A DNA stretch of 64,000 bases from positions 2,728,001 to 2,792,000 of the forward strand of contig NZ_CP090978.1 in assembly GCF_021513275.1 (NCBI RefSeq), given 5' to 3'. Origin of the DNA: Paenibacillus hexagrammi (GTDB lineage Bacteria; Bacillota; Bacilli; Paenibacillales; NBRC-103111). Shown here piece after piece: positions 28,013-38,441 of the stretch (position 1 is the first letter of the stretch; each line of letters begins with the position of its first letter). The notes under the pieces were generated by a model that saw nothing but the letters and a program-made list of their open reading frames with translations, did not search any database and was not told the origin of the DNA. The position numbers and the translations under genes are program-made.

Positions 28013-28527
28013 ATGAACTTTCAACAAGGATGGAAAAAACGTCTGACGGTCCTGTCGATCGCCGCCGCTATCACTATCACTGGTGGGGTCCTGAGCAACC
28101 CTGCGCCTATGCATGCAGCCACCATTTCTGCATCAGCGACGTCCGCAACTTCCAAAGCCAACAGTATTATTGCGTTGGGTAAAAGATATTTGGGAACACC
28201 TTATCAATTTGGAGCTAAATATGGTCAAACCAGGACGTTTGACTGTTCTTCCTTCACGAAAACCGTATTTGCCAAATATGGAATTACTCTGCCTCGTTCG
28301 GCCTCGGATCAATCCAGAGTCGGCTTGTATGTCTCCAGAAGCAATTTGAAAAAGGAGATTTGATCTTCTTCAGCGTTCCGGGAAGATCAGTAAAAGTAGG
28401 ACACGTGGCTATTTACTTGGGTAACAACAAAATGCTGCATACGTATGGCGCTGGTGGTGTTAAAATCTCTACCATTAACAGCTACTGGAAGTCACACTAT
28501 GTGACTGCCCGCCGCGTGATTAGATAA
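28013..28527 (+). CDS. Secreted NlpC/P60 cell-wall peptidase (one frameshift)
   Basis: About 172 residues read as one gene with a missing base near 28340 (C before AATTTG, restoring SQFEKGDLIFFSVPG). The signal peptide runs to about residue 36 (PMHAA). The NlpC/P60 domain follows: GKRYLGTPYQFGA, catalytic Cys in FDCSSFTK, catalytic His in VGHVAIYLG, and the third polar residue in the following strand. It would cut between D-Glu and the diamino acid of peptidoglycan stem peptides. No LysM or SH3 binding domain precedes it. RBS GGAGGG lies 8 bases before the ATG. Confidence 0.88.
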
Positions 28528-28539
28528 ATGAGTTGAATC

Positions 28540-28570
28540 AGCTCTCATCTTCGGATGAGAGCTTGTTTGT
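28540..28570 (+). terminator. Terminator of the NlpC/P60 gene
   Basis: A perfect 10-bp stem AGCTCTCATC / GATGAGAGCT with a TTCG loop and the tail TGTTTGT, 12 bases after the stop. Confidence 0.75.
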
Positions 28571-28635
28571 CGATATAGGAGTGTCCATTCCGAGCTTCAG
28601 CAGCTTTTCTCCGATCTCTGTTGATATGGTGACAA

Positions 28636-30105
28636 CTAGGTGCCGCAATAAGTACGATAAGGCCGTGTTGATTGTACAGGCAGGATATAATCCAGCTCCA
28701 CATCTATGGAATAATCAAACGGTTTAGCAAGAACGTCTAGCAGCTTATAAAGCTTCGTAAAGTCCCTATCGTTTTCCGCAGCCTCTAAGGCTTCTTCTAC
28801 TCGGTGGTTCCGAGGAATGACTACAGGGTTGCTGCTGCGCATAAGTTCATAAGCCGATTCGATCGGGCCTGCCTCCCTCCCCAATCTAGCCTGCCAACGT
28901 CCATACCAGGCTTTAAACTCCTCGGTTGCAAAGAAAGGCAAAGCAGCAGGCTGATTCAACGTCAACATACGAAATGTATTCGTGAAATCAGCACGATACG
29001 TCTGCATCAACCCAAGCAACTCATTAATTAAAGCCTCATCTTCCGCCTCTTCCGTGCGAATTCCGAGCTTCCCCCTCATTCCCGCAAGCCAATGCTTCAT
29101 ATACATATCAAAAAATCGGGATATCTCATCCTCAGCCAGTTTCACAGCCTTTTCTTCATTGCTATCAATTAGAGGCAACAGCGATTCTGCCAGTCGTGCC
29201 AAATTCCACGCAGCGATTCGCGGCTGATTCCCGTACGCATAACGCCCCTGAGAATCAATGGAGCTGAATACCGTAGCCGGATCGTAAGCATCCATGAACG
29301 CACAAGGACCATAATCGATGGTCTCTCCGCTAAGCACCATATTGTCGGTATTCATAACGCCATGAATAAATCCGACGAGCTGCCATTTGGCAATGAGTTC
29401 CGCCTGACGCTTGATCACTCCTTGCAGCAGAGCAAGGTACCGGTTCTCCTCCTGGCTAATCTCCGGGTAATGCCTCTATCGTATAATCCGCCAACGTTTG
29501 CAAATCTTCTTTCGCCCAGTTTGCTGCATATTGAAAAGTTCCGACACGAATATGACTAGCCGCTACTCGCGTAAGAATTGATCCTGGTAACTCCGTCTCC
29601 CGGATGATGGACTGACCGGTGGTCACGACCGCCAGGCTTCGTGTTGTGGGAATTCCAAGAGCATGCATAGCTTCGCTGATGATATATTCTCGGAGCATCG
29701 GACCCAGGGCCGCTCTTCCGTCACCGCCGCGTGAATATGGCGTCCTTCCTGATCCCTTTAGCTGCAGGTCTACACGCGTTCCTTGTGGTGTCATGTGCTC
29801 ACCAAGCAGTATGGCCCTGCCGTCACCCAGCTTGTTAAAATACCCGAATTGATGTCCGCCATATGCTTGTGCCAGCGGCGCAGCACCTTCGGGTACAAGG
29901 TTTCCTGCAAGCTCATTTACACATGCTTTAGATTGTAGTGTTTCAACATCCAAGCCAAGCCATTCAGCTAGCTTTTCATTGAGAATGACCAGTTTCGGCG
30001 CGCGGACTGGAACCGGATTTTGCTGTGTAAATAAGGATTCGGCAATGCTGCATAGCTGTTATTAAAATTCCAGCCTGGGTTCAATGAAGCTTGATGTTCT
30101 GTCAT
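28636..30105 (-). CDS. selO: Protein adenylyltransferase SelO (YdiU/UPF0061), two frameshifts
   Basis: About 490 residues from the ATG at 30105. SelO is a pseudokinase-fold enzyme that moves AMP from ATP to protein side chains. Conserved parts: [30 protein letters not shown] (nucleotide loop), HGVMNTDNM (metal-binding Asn/Asp), the DYGP that replaces DFG, and the C-terminal YRTYCGT. The first break, near 30047, is a missing G ([19 protein letters not shown] when restored). The second, near 29465, leads into [19 protein letters not shown]. The gene is otherwise intact. Confidence 0.88.
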
Positions 30106-30189
30106 TGGGACTCCTCTGCTTTCTCGTTTTGTCATAGTATATCCAATCAGGCCAATCTAAGATTTTAACCGACCGCTGCTGACTATAGC

Positions 30190-30234
30190 AAAAAACAGCA
30201 AACCCCTGAGAAATCGGGATGCTTGCTGTTTTTT
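30190..30234. terminator. Terminator of asd
   Basis: AAAAAACAGCAA pairs with TTGCTGTTTTTT, with a CCC/GGG inner stem. It works in both directions by its A and T runs. Confidence 0.75.
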
Positions 30235-30255
30235 ATCGGGTCAAATTCCCTGACG

Positions 30256-31340
30256 TTATTTAGCTTGAATGTAGCCTTCCGCTTTAAGAAGCTCTGCAAT
30301 TAACACAGCACCGCCTGCAGCGCTGCGAAGCGTGTTGTGGGACAATCCCACAAATTTGAAATCGTACAAGGAATCTTCGCGAAGACGGCCTACCGAAACA
30401 CCCATTCCGCGCTCAATGTCACGGTCCAGCTTCGTTTGCGGACGGTTCTCTTCTTCAAAATACGTAATAAATTGCTTAGGCGCGCTTGGCAAAGCCAGCT
30501 CTTGCGGACGGCCTTTGAATTGCTTCCATCTCTCCAAAATTTCTTCCTTGGAGGTTTTCTTTTCAAATGAAGCAAAAACCGTTGCCAGGTGACCGTCAGT
30601 AACCGGTACGCGGATACATTGCGTTGTAATCAGCGGAGCGTTAGCTTTGACGATACCTTCGTCCGTCAGAGTTCCCCAAATACGCAGCGGCTCCTGCTCG
30701 CTTTTTCTTCTTCGCCGCCGATGTACGGAATCACGTTGTCAAGCATTTCCGGCCAGTCAGTAAAGTTTTTACCCGCGCCGGAGATCGCTTGGTACGTAGA
30801 TGCTACCACTGTTGTAGGATTCAAATCCTTCAATGCGTGAAGAGCCGGTACATAGCTTTGAATCGAGCAGTTCGGTTTAACCGCGATAAATCCGGTCGAT
30901 GTGCCCAGGCGCTTTCTTTGAGCAGCAATCACTTCAATGTGCCCTGGATTCACTTCCGGGATGACCATCGGTACATCAGGCGTCCAGCGGTGTGCAGAGT
31001 TATTCGAAATAACCGGAGTGCCTGTTTTCGCATAAGCCTCTTCCAGCGCTTTAATTTCATCCTTCTTCATATCTACCGCACAGAAAATAAAGTCAACCTG
31101 AGAAGCGACCTCTTCCACCTTGGAAGCATCCTGTACGACGATTTGCTTAACGGGATCCGGGATCGGCGTATCCAACTTCCATCTGCCCTTTACGGATTCC
31201 TCATAGGTTTTACCAGCAGAGCTGCTGCTTGCTGCGATTGCTGTTACTTCAAACCATGGATGCTGATCCAGCAGCTGAACAAAGCGCTGGCCTACCATTC
31301 CTGTGCCTCCGACAATACCTGCTTTTAATTTTGCTGTCAT
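30256..31340 (-). CDS. asd: Aspartate-semialdehyde dehydrogenase (one frameshift)
   Basis: About 361 residues. It reduces aspartyl phosphate to the semialdehyde, the branch point to lysine, diaminopimelate, threonine and methionine. N-terminal NADP domain GIVGGTGMVGQRFV, catalytic Cys in VKPNCSIQ, and C-terminal dimer domain with GHLATVFASF and GLSHNTLRSAAGGAV. It is the longer, archaeal/yeast-like form. The break near 30703 is in an A5 run: one more A gives GEEEKSEQEPLRIWGTLTDEG. Since this enzyme feeds peptidoglycan, a real knock-out is improbable and the indel is most likely an error. A T-box leader lies upstream. Confidence 0.92.
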
Positions 31341-31463
31341 AGTCGATTCAATCCTTTCAATGAAGTATTCAAGTGTGTGAACTCATAACCTTATCTACAT
31401 TAGGTCTATTCAAATCTTTCGACTTCTGTCCGTATGCCGCACCAAGCCGTTTTATCAGGCAAC

Positions 31464-31740
31464 AAAAAATCCCACCCCCAAGACTTCGGTAAGTCTCAGG
31501 GACGAGATTGTTATGCTCGTGGTACCACCCTAATTTCGCTGAACTGTCGCCATATCAGCCTCTTCAAGTACGGCATTACGGATGCAATGCGTATACTTTA
31601 GCTCTATAACAGGAGCTCCTGGCTCACCATCCCCAGCTTGCGCGGTTCCGATGGGCTGCTCAGAGTCTTTTTTCAATAAACATCGCTTTGCTCCTTTGCA
31701 GCTGCCGGAGCTCTCTGTGAAAGCATACATTTATTTACTC
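31464..31740 (-). promoter_or_regulatory. T-box riboswitch leader of asd
   Basis: On the minus strand: a long stem I whose base pairs as GTATGCTTT with AAAGTATAC, a distal part with GGGATGGTGAGCC, the T-box AGGGTGGTACCACG (31531-31518), and a terminator whose stem (AGACTT/AAGTCT, CCC/GGG) ends in six T at 31469-31464. Uncharged tRNA would pair with the T-box and allow read-through into asd. I could not fix the specifier codon with confidence. Confidence 0.9.
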
Positions 31741-31853
31741 GTCTCTTCATCGCATTTTAAACATTTTGATCATTTTAACAGATATCTCACATCACGTAAA
31801 TATGATTTTCAAAAATTCCATATACTAAAAAGAATTCCAACACACGATTCAAG

Positions 31854-32318
31854 TTATTTTCGAAGTGTCGGAATTAACCGATGATGCTTCAGCAAGAGAT
31901 CCAGCCCATCTGCAATATCTTGAACAACAATATGACTAGTAAGTAAAGTCACAGTCGCACAGCCTTCTTTACCAATGACTGCCATGGAGAGATCAGTACG
32001 GCGGAACATCAGTTCATCATTGACACCGTTGCCCATGGCGACTACACCTGATCCTAGACTTGACACAAAATCAGCTTTAGCTTCCCGTTGATTGGACTTG
32101 CCGATGATTTGCAGCTTGACGGGCAGAGATTCGCACTCTATCGACGCACTGCCGTTACTGTCCGCTGTCAAGACATGAATCGTAATGGATGCTGACAGCT
32201 CCTCCAATCGTTCTTTCACTTGCGGCAGGATCTTCCCATCCCATGCAATCGTTCCATTAAAATCTAGGACAAGATCCGTTATGACCATGTCTTCTTGGCC
32301 TGGAATCCTGAGTAACAT
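31854..32318 (-). CDS. HAD-superfamily phosphatase, soluble P-type-ATPase-like
   Basis: 154 residues from the ATG at 32318, 8 bases after GAGGAG; an upstream in-frame start lacks a site. Motif I is LDFNGTIAWDG (nucleophile Asp; the second Asp of DxD is Asn), motif II Thr in HVLTADSNG, and the acidic motif AMGNGVNDELMFR. This matches the small cap-less HAD proteins related to the P-domain of P-type ATPases. Substrate unknown. It follows the small conserved gene at 32345 by 26 bases. Confidence 0.75.
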   Translation of the reverse strand: MLLRIPGQEDMVITDLVLDFNGTIAWDGKILPQVKERLEELSASITIHVLTADSNGSASIECESLPVKLQIIGKSNQREAKADFVSSLGSGVVAMGNGVNDELMFRRTDLSMAVIGKEGCATVTLLTSHIVVQDIADGLDLLLKHHRLIPTLRK

Positions 32319-32344
32319 ATTGATTTCTCCTCGCTGCATGCCGC

Positions 32345-32647
32345 TCAAATCAGCTTAAATCTCACTAGATGATCGGTCAAATTTTCATTGTTCAAAACTT
32401 CTAGCTGCTTCTTTCCCAGCAAATCGTAATGCGGGTATTGATCCCGATGATGGATGTAAGCAGGGTTCAAACTATACTCCTTGCACCAATCCTGAAGTCG
32501 ATCCAGATCGCAGCAGCCAACCTTCGTCACGGTCTTCAGCCCTTCAAATCGAGGATCCAACCAATAATGCGTCAAATAAGCGATTTCCCCCTGCTTACAC
32601 TTCCGCTTCCATTCATTCAGTTCACTTCTGGATATCCCGAAAGCCAT
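32345..32647 (-). CDS. Conserved small protein, YneQ-like
   Basis: 100 residues beginning MAFGISRSELNEWK, with EIAYLTHYWLDPRF, KVGCCDLDRL and HHRDQYPHYDLLGKKQLEVL. The pattern resembles the uncharacterised B. subtilis YneQ family as I remember it. No function is known. AGGAGA lies 9 bases before the ATG. It heads a two-gene unit with the HAD protein. Confidence 0.55.
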   Translation of the reverse strand: MAFGISRSELNEWKRKCKQGEIAYLTHYWLDPRFEGLKTVTKVGCCDLDRLQDWCKEYSLNPAYIHHRDQYPHYDLLGKKQLEVLNNENLTDHLVRFKLI

Positions 32648-32702
32648 GAAACATTCTCCTAAGAATTGTCATAGATGCTGAAAAACTGCGATCGACAGCA
32701 CA

Positions 32703-33642
32703 TCATTCCTGAGGGTCTGCATAGCGCACAAACGACATGACGATATCCTGCGCATGGTCACCAAATCCGGACCCGAACAGATTGAGGCCTCGAACATTTA
32801 GCGCCTCCTCCTGCACCTCAAAACGTACACGGATTGGCTCTTGAAAAGCAAGTCCAAGTAGATCAATGTTTGTCTCCGCTGACAGGGTACCATTCACGAG
32901 ACTGCCCTCTTTGCAAACTCTCCACTCCGTCAACTGGCCGTATTCCGTGCCGCTGCGCCAACGTTCAGGAGTCAGCTTTCCCTTTACGGTCCCCGAAATC
33001 ACCCGGGCTGGTCCATGTGCCGATAGGCAAATCATTTATGAATAGTGTAATGTCCGAAGGCCACTCCATCTGAAAGGCAGGAGCTTCTGCGCACACCTCT
33101 GCACGCACAATCAGCTCATCCAGAGTGACGCCCGGCGGCATCGGGTTAGCAAAATAGTATTCTACATACCCTGCGCCTGAGAACCACAAAAGCGCAGCTT
33201 CCGTGCGTTCCGGCATATAAAATGCGCGCGGGTCGTCCGTAGACCCAATGATGCTGCCGTCCTTCCCGGCCATGCCGCAGGTCGGCTGAATCGAGCATCG
33301 CGAATACATCCCGATCGGCATGTGAATGTCTTCAGTGCGATGAAGACCCTCACCTAGTTTAGAGGGAAGATCCAGTTGGATGGAACGGCAAGTCACCGAG
33401 CAAATCTTTTCGCGGTTGGCGCCTTGGGCAGACACGACTAGCTCAGCCTGCTCAAGAATTTGCACATTGATAGAGATGGTGGGCTGCGCAGCGCCAAGGG
33501 CTTCAGCCAATTGACTGACACTCATGGGCTTTTCGCCCAGTGCTTCAAGGATTCGTACCCGAATATCACCAGACAGTGCTTTGGCGACATCTACGATTCG
33601 AGAAGCAGGATAACGGATGGTTTCTTGCTTGATTTCACTCAT
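32703..33642 (-). CDS. ArsR-type HTH regulator with C-terminal beta domain (one frameshift)
   Basis: About 312 residues. Residues 10-75 are a winged HTH of the ArsR type (RVRILEALGEKPMSVSQLAEALG, then AAQPTISINVQILEQAELV). The longer C-terminal part, beta-rich with repeated Trp and Gly, is of unknown ligand. The frame breaks near 33005 where AAA should be AA; corrected it reads RKGKLTPERWRSGTEYG. It is divergent from the GH2 gene with 97-145 bases between, so it is probably its regulator. Confidence 0.75.
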
Positions 33643-33787
33643 AGATTCGTTCCTTTTTGATTAGAGTTCTTATCCTTTAGTGTACATCGAAACCTATGTA
33701 TTGTAAAACTATAATGTGTATTGCGTATTTTAAATACTAATGTTAGAATGGTGCCAATTCCACAAAATGAAAGGTTGTGCACACGCT

Positions 33788-36537
33788 ATGCATTTGGCAG
33801 AAGCAGCATCCCTAACTACCGACATTCCAAGACCTGAATATCCGCGTCCCGATTGGGAAAGGTCGGATTGGTTCAATCTGAACGGCAGCTGGTCCTTCCA
33901 GTTCGACCATGAGCAAGTCGGCTTACAGAACTCATGGTATAGCAGCAATGAAATCGCTTTCGATTCAACCATTATTGTTCCCTTCTCATGGGCCAGCCCT
34001 CTGTCGGGTATCGGCCGTAGTGACAAGGGCATCGGGTGGTACCGCCGCAGGGTGAAGTGGCAGCCAAGCGAGGCTGAATCCCGCATTTTCCTTCGTTTTG
34101 GTGCTGTTGACTATTCATGCGAGGTTTGGATCAATGGTATGCCTGTCGGTTCCCATCAAGGAGGCTACGGGACCTTCGAATTCGATGTCACGGATGTGTG
34201 GCAGGTATCCGGCGAGAACACGATCGTCGTCCGGACCGAAGACTTCGACCATGACTTTCAAGCACGCGGTAAGCAGGGCTATGGAGAAATCCGCGGCATT
34301 TGGCAAACGGTCTGGCTAGAAGCAAGGCCTCAAACGTATGTGCGGCATGCTGAGTTCACCACTTCAATAAGCGGCCGGATACAAGTGAAAGCTAAGGTGC
34401 ATTCAAACAGCGCATGTAAAGCGACGATCAGCTTTTCGTTCGATGAAGGTGCGGTACTGCATCGTGAAGAGCTTGAATTGAGCGTCGGCGAGAACGAAAT
34501 CACTACGGAATTTTTGGTCAAGGAGCCGAAGCTTTGGAGTCCTGAATTTCCTTATTTGTATGAAGGACAGCTACTGTTGGAGGGCTCTTTCGGCAGGGAT
34601 GAGGTCCGCACTTATTTTGGCATACGCGAGATTGGTACCGTCCTCCATGAAGGTCGAACCTATCGTTGGATCACCCTGAACGGCAAGCCCGTCTACCTGA
34701 ACGGTACCTTGGATCAGTCATATCACCCTAGTGGATTTTTCACTTACCCGACAGACGATGAGATGCGTGATGAAATCTATTTAATGAAGCGGCTTGGATT
34801 AAACTTTGTCCGCATCCATATCAAGCCGGAGGAGCCGCGCAAATTGTACTGGGCGGATAAACTGGGTATTCTCGTCATGGAGGATATGCCTTGCTTCTGG
34901 GGCAATCCGGATGAACAAGCGCGGCTTTCGTATGAAGCTGAAGCCCAGGAAGTCATCGAACGGGATTGTAACCACCCCTCTATCTTCTCTTGGGTGATGT
35001 TTAATGAAACTTGGGGCCTTAAGACAGACAGTGCAGCAGCTGGACTTACGGGGGATCAGCAGCATCCTCATAACTATTTGCCGGCTACACAGGAATGGGT
35101 TCGCGGAATCTACAAATGGGCGAAGCAACTGGACCCCACCCGAATCGTAGAGGACAATTCCCCTTGCAATCAAGATCATGTCGAGACGGATCTCAATACA
35201 TGGCATTTTTATATCAATGGCTATGAACAGCTGCGGGACCATCTGAAGGACGTGACGGACAACACCTTCCCCGGCTCCGCCAAAAACTATATCGGCGGGA
35301 ACGTACAGGCTAACGCGCCACTTATGAACAGCGAGTGCGGGAATGTATGGGGCATTAAAGGCGGTGCTGGCGACAGCGATTTGGCATGGCATTACCGCTA
35401 TATGATGAATGAATTCCGTAAGTATGATAAGCTTTGCGGTTTCGTATTTACCGAATTTCGGGATGTGACCAATGAGTTTAACGGCTATTACCGCTTGGAC
35501 GGCTCGGATAAAGATTTTGGCTTTGACGCATTTGTGCCCGGAATGACGATCGCAGACCTGCACGCACCGGATTTTATCGTGATTGATGCACCTCCTTGCC
35601 AGACTGTCGATGCCTCTGCAATGGTCACCATACCTCTCCTCCGCTCCAGCTTCTCGGATCAGCATCACGGACAAGAGCTGCAGCTTGCTTGGGAATTATG
35701 GTACGACAACTTAGGAACGCGAACCGTCATGAACCGTGGGGTCGAACATATCACTTGGAATTCATACGGCGTAAGTGAGCTTAACCCCTTGCATGTGAAA
35801 ATGCCGGCACAGGACGCCGTTGCTGTCCTCGCCATCCGGCTGCTGGATGCCGCAGGTCACAGCTTGATGAGAAACTTTATAACCTTCGATGTACGCAGTG
35901 GTTCCGCCTGCAGGTATGATGTTGATGGCAGCTTGCAGCTGTGCCTGTCGCAGACTTCAAAGAGCATTCATTTGCCTATGAATGGAACGCGATTCAAGGA
36001 GCCAAAGTTAACGGCGGTAAAGAAGGCTCTCTCCTTTATGACATTCAACTGCCTAGTCAAGATGATCAGAATGTCATTGGTGAAGTTGAAGTCATCTTCG
36101 AGGCCAGCGCGAAGCGGTTGCAGGCACGCAACGTGGAAGGCGCGGTTCTTCGTCAGCATGACATCAGCTTTATGCATGGTGCTTCGGCGAATGTTGAGTA
36201 TAACCCGAACACGTACTATATGACCGATGACGAGCGGCATGAATCTCGCGTTAACGTCTTGATCGACGGCGAATGCATCGGCTCATTCGTTCTTCCGGAT
36301 GATCCTGCGGATTGCCGGGGTGTGCTTTCTCGGCACTACCAGCCTGCTGTAGACTTGCTTGATGAAGCGGGCTCATACGGATATTTATGCAAGGTAAGAG
36401 TACCAAGCCGATTGGCAGCTAGATTGGATCGAAACCGCCGCTTCACACTTGAATTGAAGGCCGATGAAGGCGGAATTGCACTTTATGGCCGCAATGCCGG
36501 ACGTTACCCGATTGATCTTTGCATTCGCTATCATTGA
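33788..36537 (+). CDS. Glycoside hydrolase family 2 enzyme (one frameshift)
   Basis: About 916 residues, no signal peptide. Sugar-binding jelly roll (RPEYPRPDWERSDWFNLNGSWSF), immunoglobulin-like domain, TIM barrel with the acid/base Glu in MFNETWG and the nucleophile Glu in NSECGN, then beta domains. It acts in the cytoplasm as a beta-galactosidase, glucuronidase or mannosidase-like enzyme; the exact sugar is not clear. The start is uncertain: ATG at 33788 after a distant AAAGG, or 33767 or 33740. The frame breaks near 35942; after the break it reads VADFKEHSFAYEWNA. The ArsR-type gene is divergent. Confidence 0.82.
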
Positions 36538-36555
36538 TCTTATCCTTTCAGATAA

Positions 36556-36590
36556 AAGGTCGGACAGAGACATTCTGCCGGTCTTTTTTT
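36556..36590 (+). terminator. Terminator of the GH2 gene
   Basis: AAGGTCGG.CAGA pairs with TCTGCCGGTCTT using two G-U pairs, then a run of seven T. Confidence 0.65.
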
Positions 36591-36797
36591 ATAGTTGACA
36601 GTTTGCAGCACATCCAAGGAATAAGAGCCATCGTCCTCGGAGGTTCAGGAGCCATAGACCGTATCGACAGCAAGTACATGTCATCAAATTTATCACATCT
36701 TCACCCTTCCACAGCTTCATGTCAGGTATAGTCACAAAGACAAGCCCTAACCAATATGATGTAGTACTTAAGGTAAGTTTGGAGGAGGCTGGTACTT

Positions 36798-37736
36798 ATG
36801 GCTTGGAAGCCCAGGAAGGTAGCGATTGTGGGGATGGGTTTAGTTGGCTCAAGCTGTGCGTACGCGATTATCAATCAATCCTTTTGCGAGGAATTGCTGC
36901 TGATTAACCGATCACCGGAACTCGCCAAGGCCCAAGCGCTGGACCTCTCTCACTGCATGGACTTCACGCAATCATGGACCAAAGTATATGCAGGCGGCTA
37001 CGAGCAATGCGGGGATGTGGACGTTGTCATCTTGACTCCGGGAGCAAGCGTCCTCAAGGGGCAAAACCGGCTTGAACTGATGGACTCGTCCATTCAGATC
37101 ATGAAGGAAATCATTGGGCCAATTATGAACAGCGGCTTTACCGGCATCTTCCTCGTCGCGACCAACCCTGTAGATATCGTTACATATGCCGTTTGGAAAT
37201 TGTCCGGACTGCCGCGGAATCGGGTGCTTGGAACCGGCACCTCAATTGACAGCGCAAGACTGAAACAGATTTTATCCGGAATCTTCCCTGTTGAACCGAA
37301 AGGCGTCCAAGGCTATGTGCTTGGCGAACATGGCGAATCCCAATTCGTAGCCTGGTCACACGTGACAATTGGAGGAAAACCGCTGCAGCAGATCATCCAT
37401 CAGCATCAGCAGCGATTTGGTCAAGTCAATCTAGACCAGTTAGCGGAACAAACTAAGCTTGCAGGCTGGGAGATTTTTAATCTCAAGGGCTCGACCTACT
37501 TCGGGATTGGCAATGCTCTGGCCTTCATTGCGCGTTCCGTTTTGAATGATACCCATCGAATCTTAGCCGTGTCTGCTGTTTTAGATGGCGAGTACGGTGA
37601 AACCGATGTTGCTGTCGGTGTCCCGGCTATCATCTGTAGAGATGGCGTTAAGGAAGTTGTGGAATTGCAGCTTGATGAATCGGAGAAAGAAAAATTCAGG
37701 AATTGTTGCAGCGTGATCTCGAGCGCATCTGGTTAA
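36798..37736 (+). CDS. ldh: L-lactate dehydrogenase
   Basis: 312 residues, the usual length. NAD-binding [13 protein letters not shown], the substrate-loop region [26 protein letters not shown], the active-site Arg in [10 protein letters not shown] region, and the catalytic His in LGEHGES. It reduces pyruvate to lactate with NADH. GGAGGAGG lies 10 bases before the ATG. The 260 bases upstream hold no gene I recognise. The stop is followed directly by the second toxin locus. Confidence 0.9.
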   Translation: MAWKPRKVAIVGMGLVGSSCAYAIINQSFCEELLLINRSPELAKAQALDLSHCMDFTQSWTKVYAGGYEQCGDVDVVILTPGASVLKGQNRLELMDSSIQIMKEIIGPIMNSGFTGIFLVATNPVDIVTYAVWKLSGLPRNRVLGTGTSIDSARLKQILSGIFPVEPKGVQGYVLGEHGESQFVAWSHVTIGGKPLQQIIHQHQQRFGQVNLDQLAEQTKLAGWEIFNLKGSTYFGIGNALAFIARSVLNDTHRILAVSAVLDGEYGETDVAVGVPAIICRDGVKEVVELQLDESEKEKFRNCCSVISSASG

Positions 37737-37817
37737 GGCGCATATGTTGGAAGAGTGATTTATCAGCCTTGCTTGGTCAAATAACCCTCTCAGCGGAAAC
37801 AAGTTAAGTTTTTTCGG

Positions 37818-37846
37818 TTTTCAGCGTCTTGAAGTTATGTTATGAT
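37818..37846 (+). promoter_or_regulatory. Promoter of the antisense RNA (locus 2)
   Basis: -35 TTTTCA (37818-37823), 17-bp spacer, -10 TATGAT (37841-37846). Confidence 0.5.
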
Positions 37847-37852
37847 TTATAT

Positions 37853-37967
37853 AAGAAAACCGAGTGCGGCAAACACTCGGCTATACAATTGGCTTGGATG
37901 GTTTATTCCTTCTAAGTTCCAGGCAATAAAAACCCACCTTCGGCTCGCAACCTTGGGGTGGGTTTTT
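37853..37967 (+). ncRNA. Antisense RNA, putative type I antitoxin (locus 2)
   Basis: Predicted between the promoter at 37818-37846 and the hairpin at 37928-37967. It begins with a CCGAGTG/CACTCGG hairpin (37859-37879) and overlaps the 3' end of the toxin message. No open frame is seen in it. Confidence 0.55.
37928..37967. terminator. Bidirectional terminator (locus 2)
   Basis: A perfect 11-bp stem AAAAACCCACC / GGTGGGTTTTT. It contains the first bases of the toxin stop codon and gives a T run in both directions, as at locus 1. Confidence 0.8.
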
Positions 37968-38061
37968 ACTTTCTCTTGTTGCTCGCATTGATATAAGTTA
38001 AAAGAGCAAGAATAAACATTCCAAATAAGAACATAATCTGGATTGCATCTTTAACCTCCAT
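37966..38061 (-). CDS. Holin-like type I toxin (locus 2)
   Basis: 31 residues: MEVKDAIQIMFLFGMFILAL followed by LTYINASNKRK. One membrane helix and a basic tail. It shares the core FLFGMFILALLTY with the locus 1 toxin. The ATG at 38061 lies after AAAGGAGGTGA at a normal distance. The gene is too short for standard callers. Its stop codon lies in the bidirectional terminator, facing the antisense RNA. Confidence 0.82.
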   Translation of the reverse strand: MEVKDAIQIMFLFGMFILALLTYINASNKRK

Positions 38062-38326
38062 GGCCTCACCTCCTTTCAAAGGGAAACCATGCCCACCCAA
38101 GATTCAATTGTACTCTCACATTCTACCATATCAACCTATGAATGAACAGAACATTCGTTCGCCATTTTTCTTGCGTTCTATACGATGAAAAATAGGAGCA
38201 AAGGACCTTTTACATGCACCCCTTTATCGCCGAAAACATCTAACATAAGCTCAGAGAATCCATTTAAGACCTTATGGTGTTCCTCAAAATGCAGTTCTGC
38301 ATTTACAAATCCTTAAACTTTGAGGG

Positions 38327-38355
38327 TTGACATACCGACCGTTGGTCTGTAATAA
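38327..38355 (+). promoter_or_regulatory. Promoter of the carotenoid oxygenase gene
   Basis: -35 TTGACA (38327-38332), 17-bp spacer, -10 TAATAA (38350-38355). Confidence 0.6.
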
Positions 38356-38381
38356 TAAAAACATACCGCAGGTCGGTTTGT
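38334..38381. promoter_or_regulatory. Two TetR-like operators
   Basis: ACCGACCGTTGGTCTGT (38334-38350) fills the promoter spacer, and ACCGCAGGTCGGTTTGT (38365-38381) lies just downstream. Both contain ACCG...GGTC(T/G)G half-sites and start 31 bp apart, three helix turns. The pattern is that of TetR-family repressors. No such regulator is in the window. Confidence 0.55.
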
Positions 38382-38441
38382 AATGCCGTGTGAATTATCC
38401 AGCTGAACTGCTCCCCCTATCCTATACCTATGGAGGTTTGA

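Noticed and set aside
36598-36797. A small gene between the GH2 enzyme and lactate dehydrogenase
   Set aside because: The open frame at 36719 overlaps ldh, has no ribosome site and no recognisable content.
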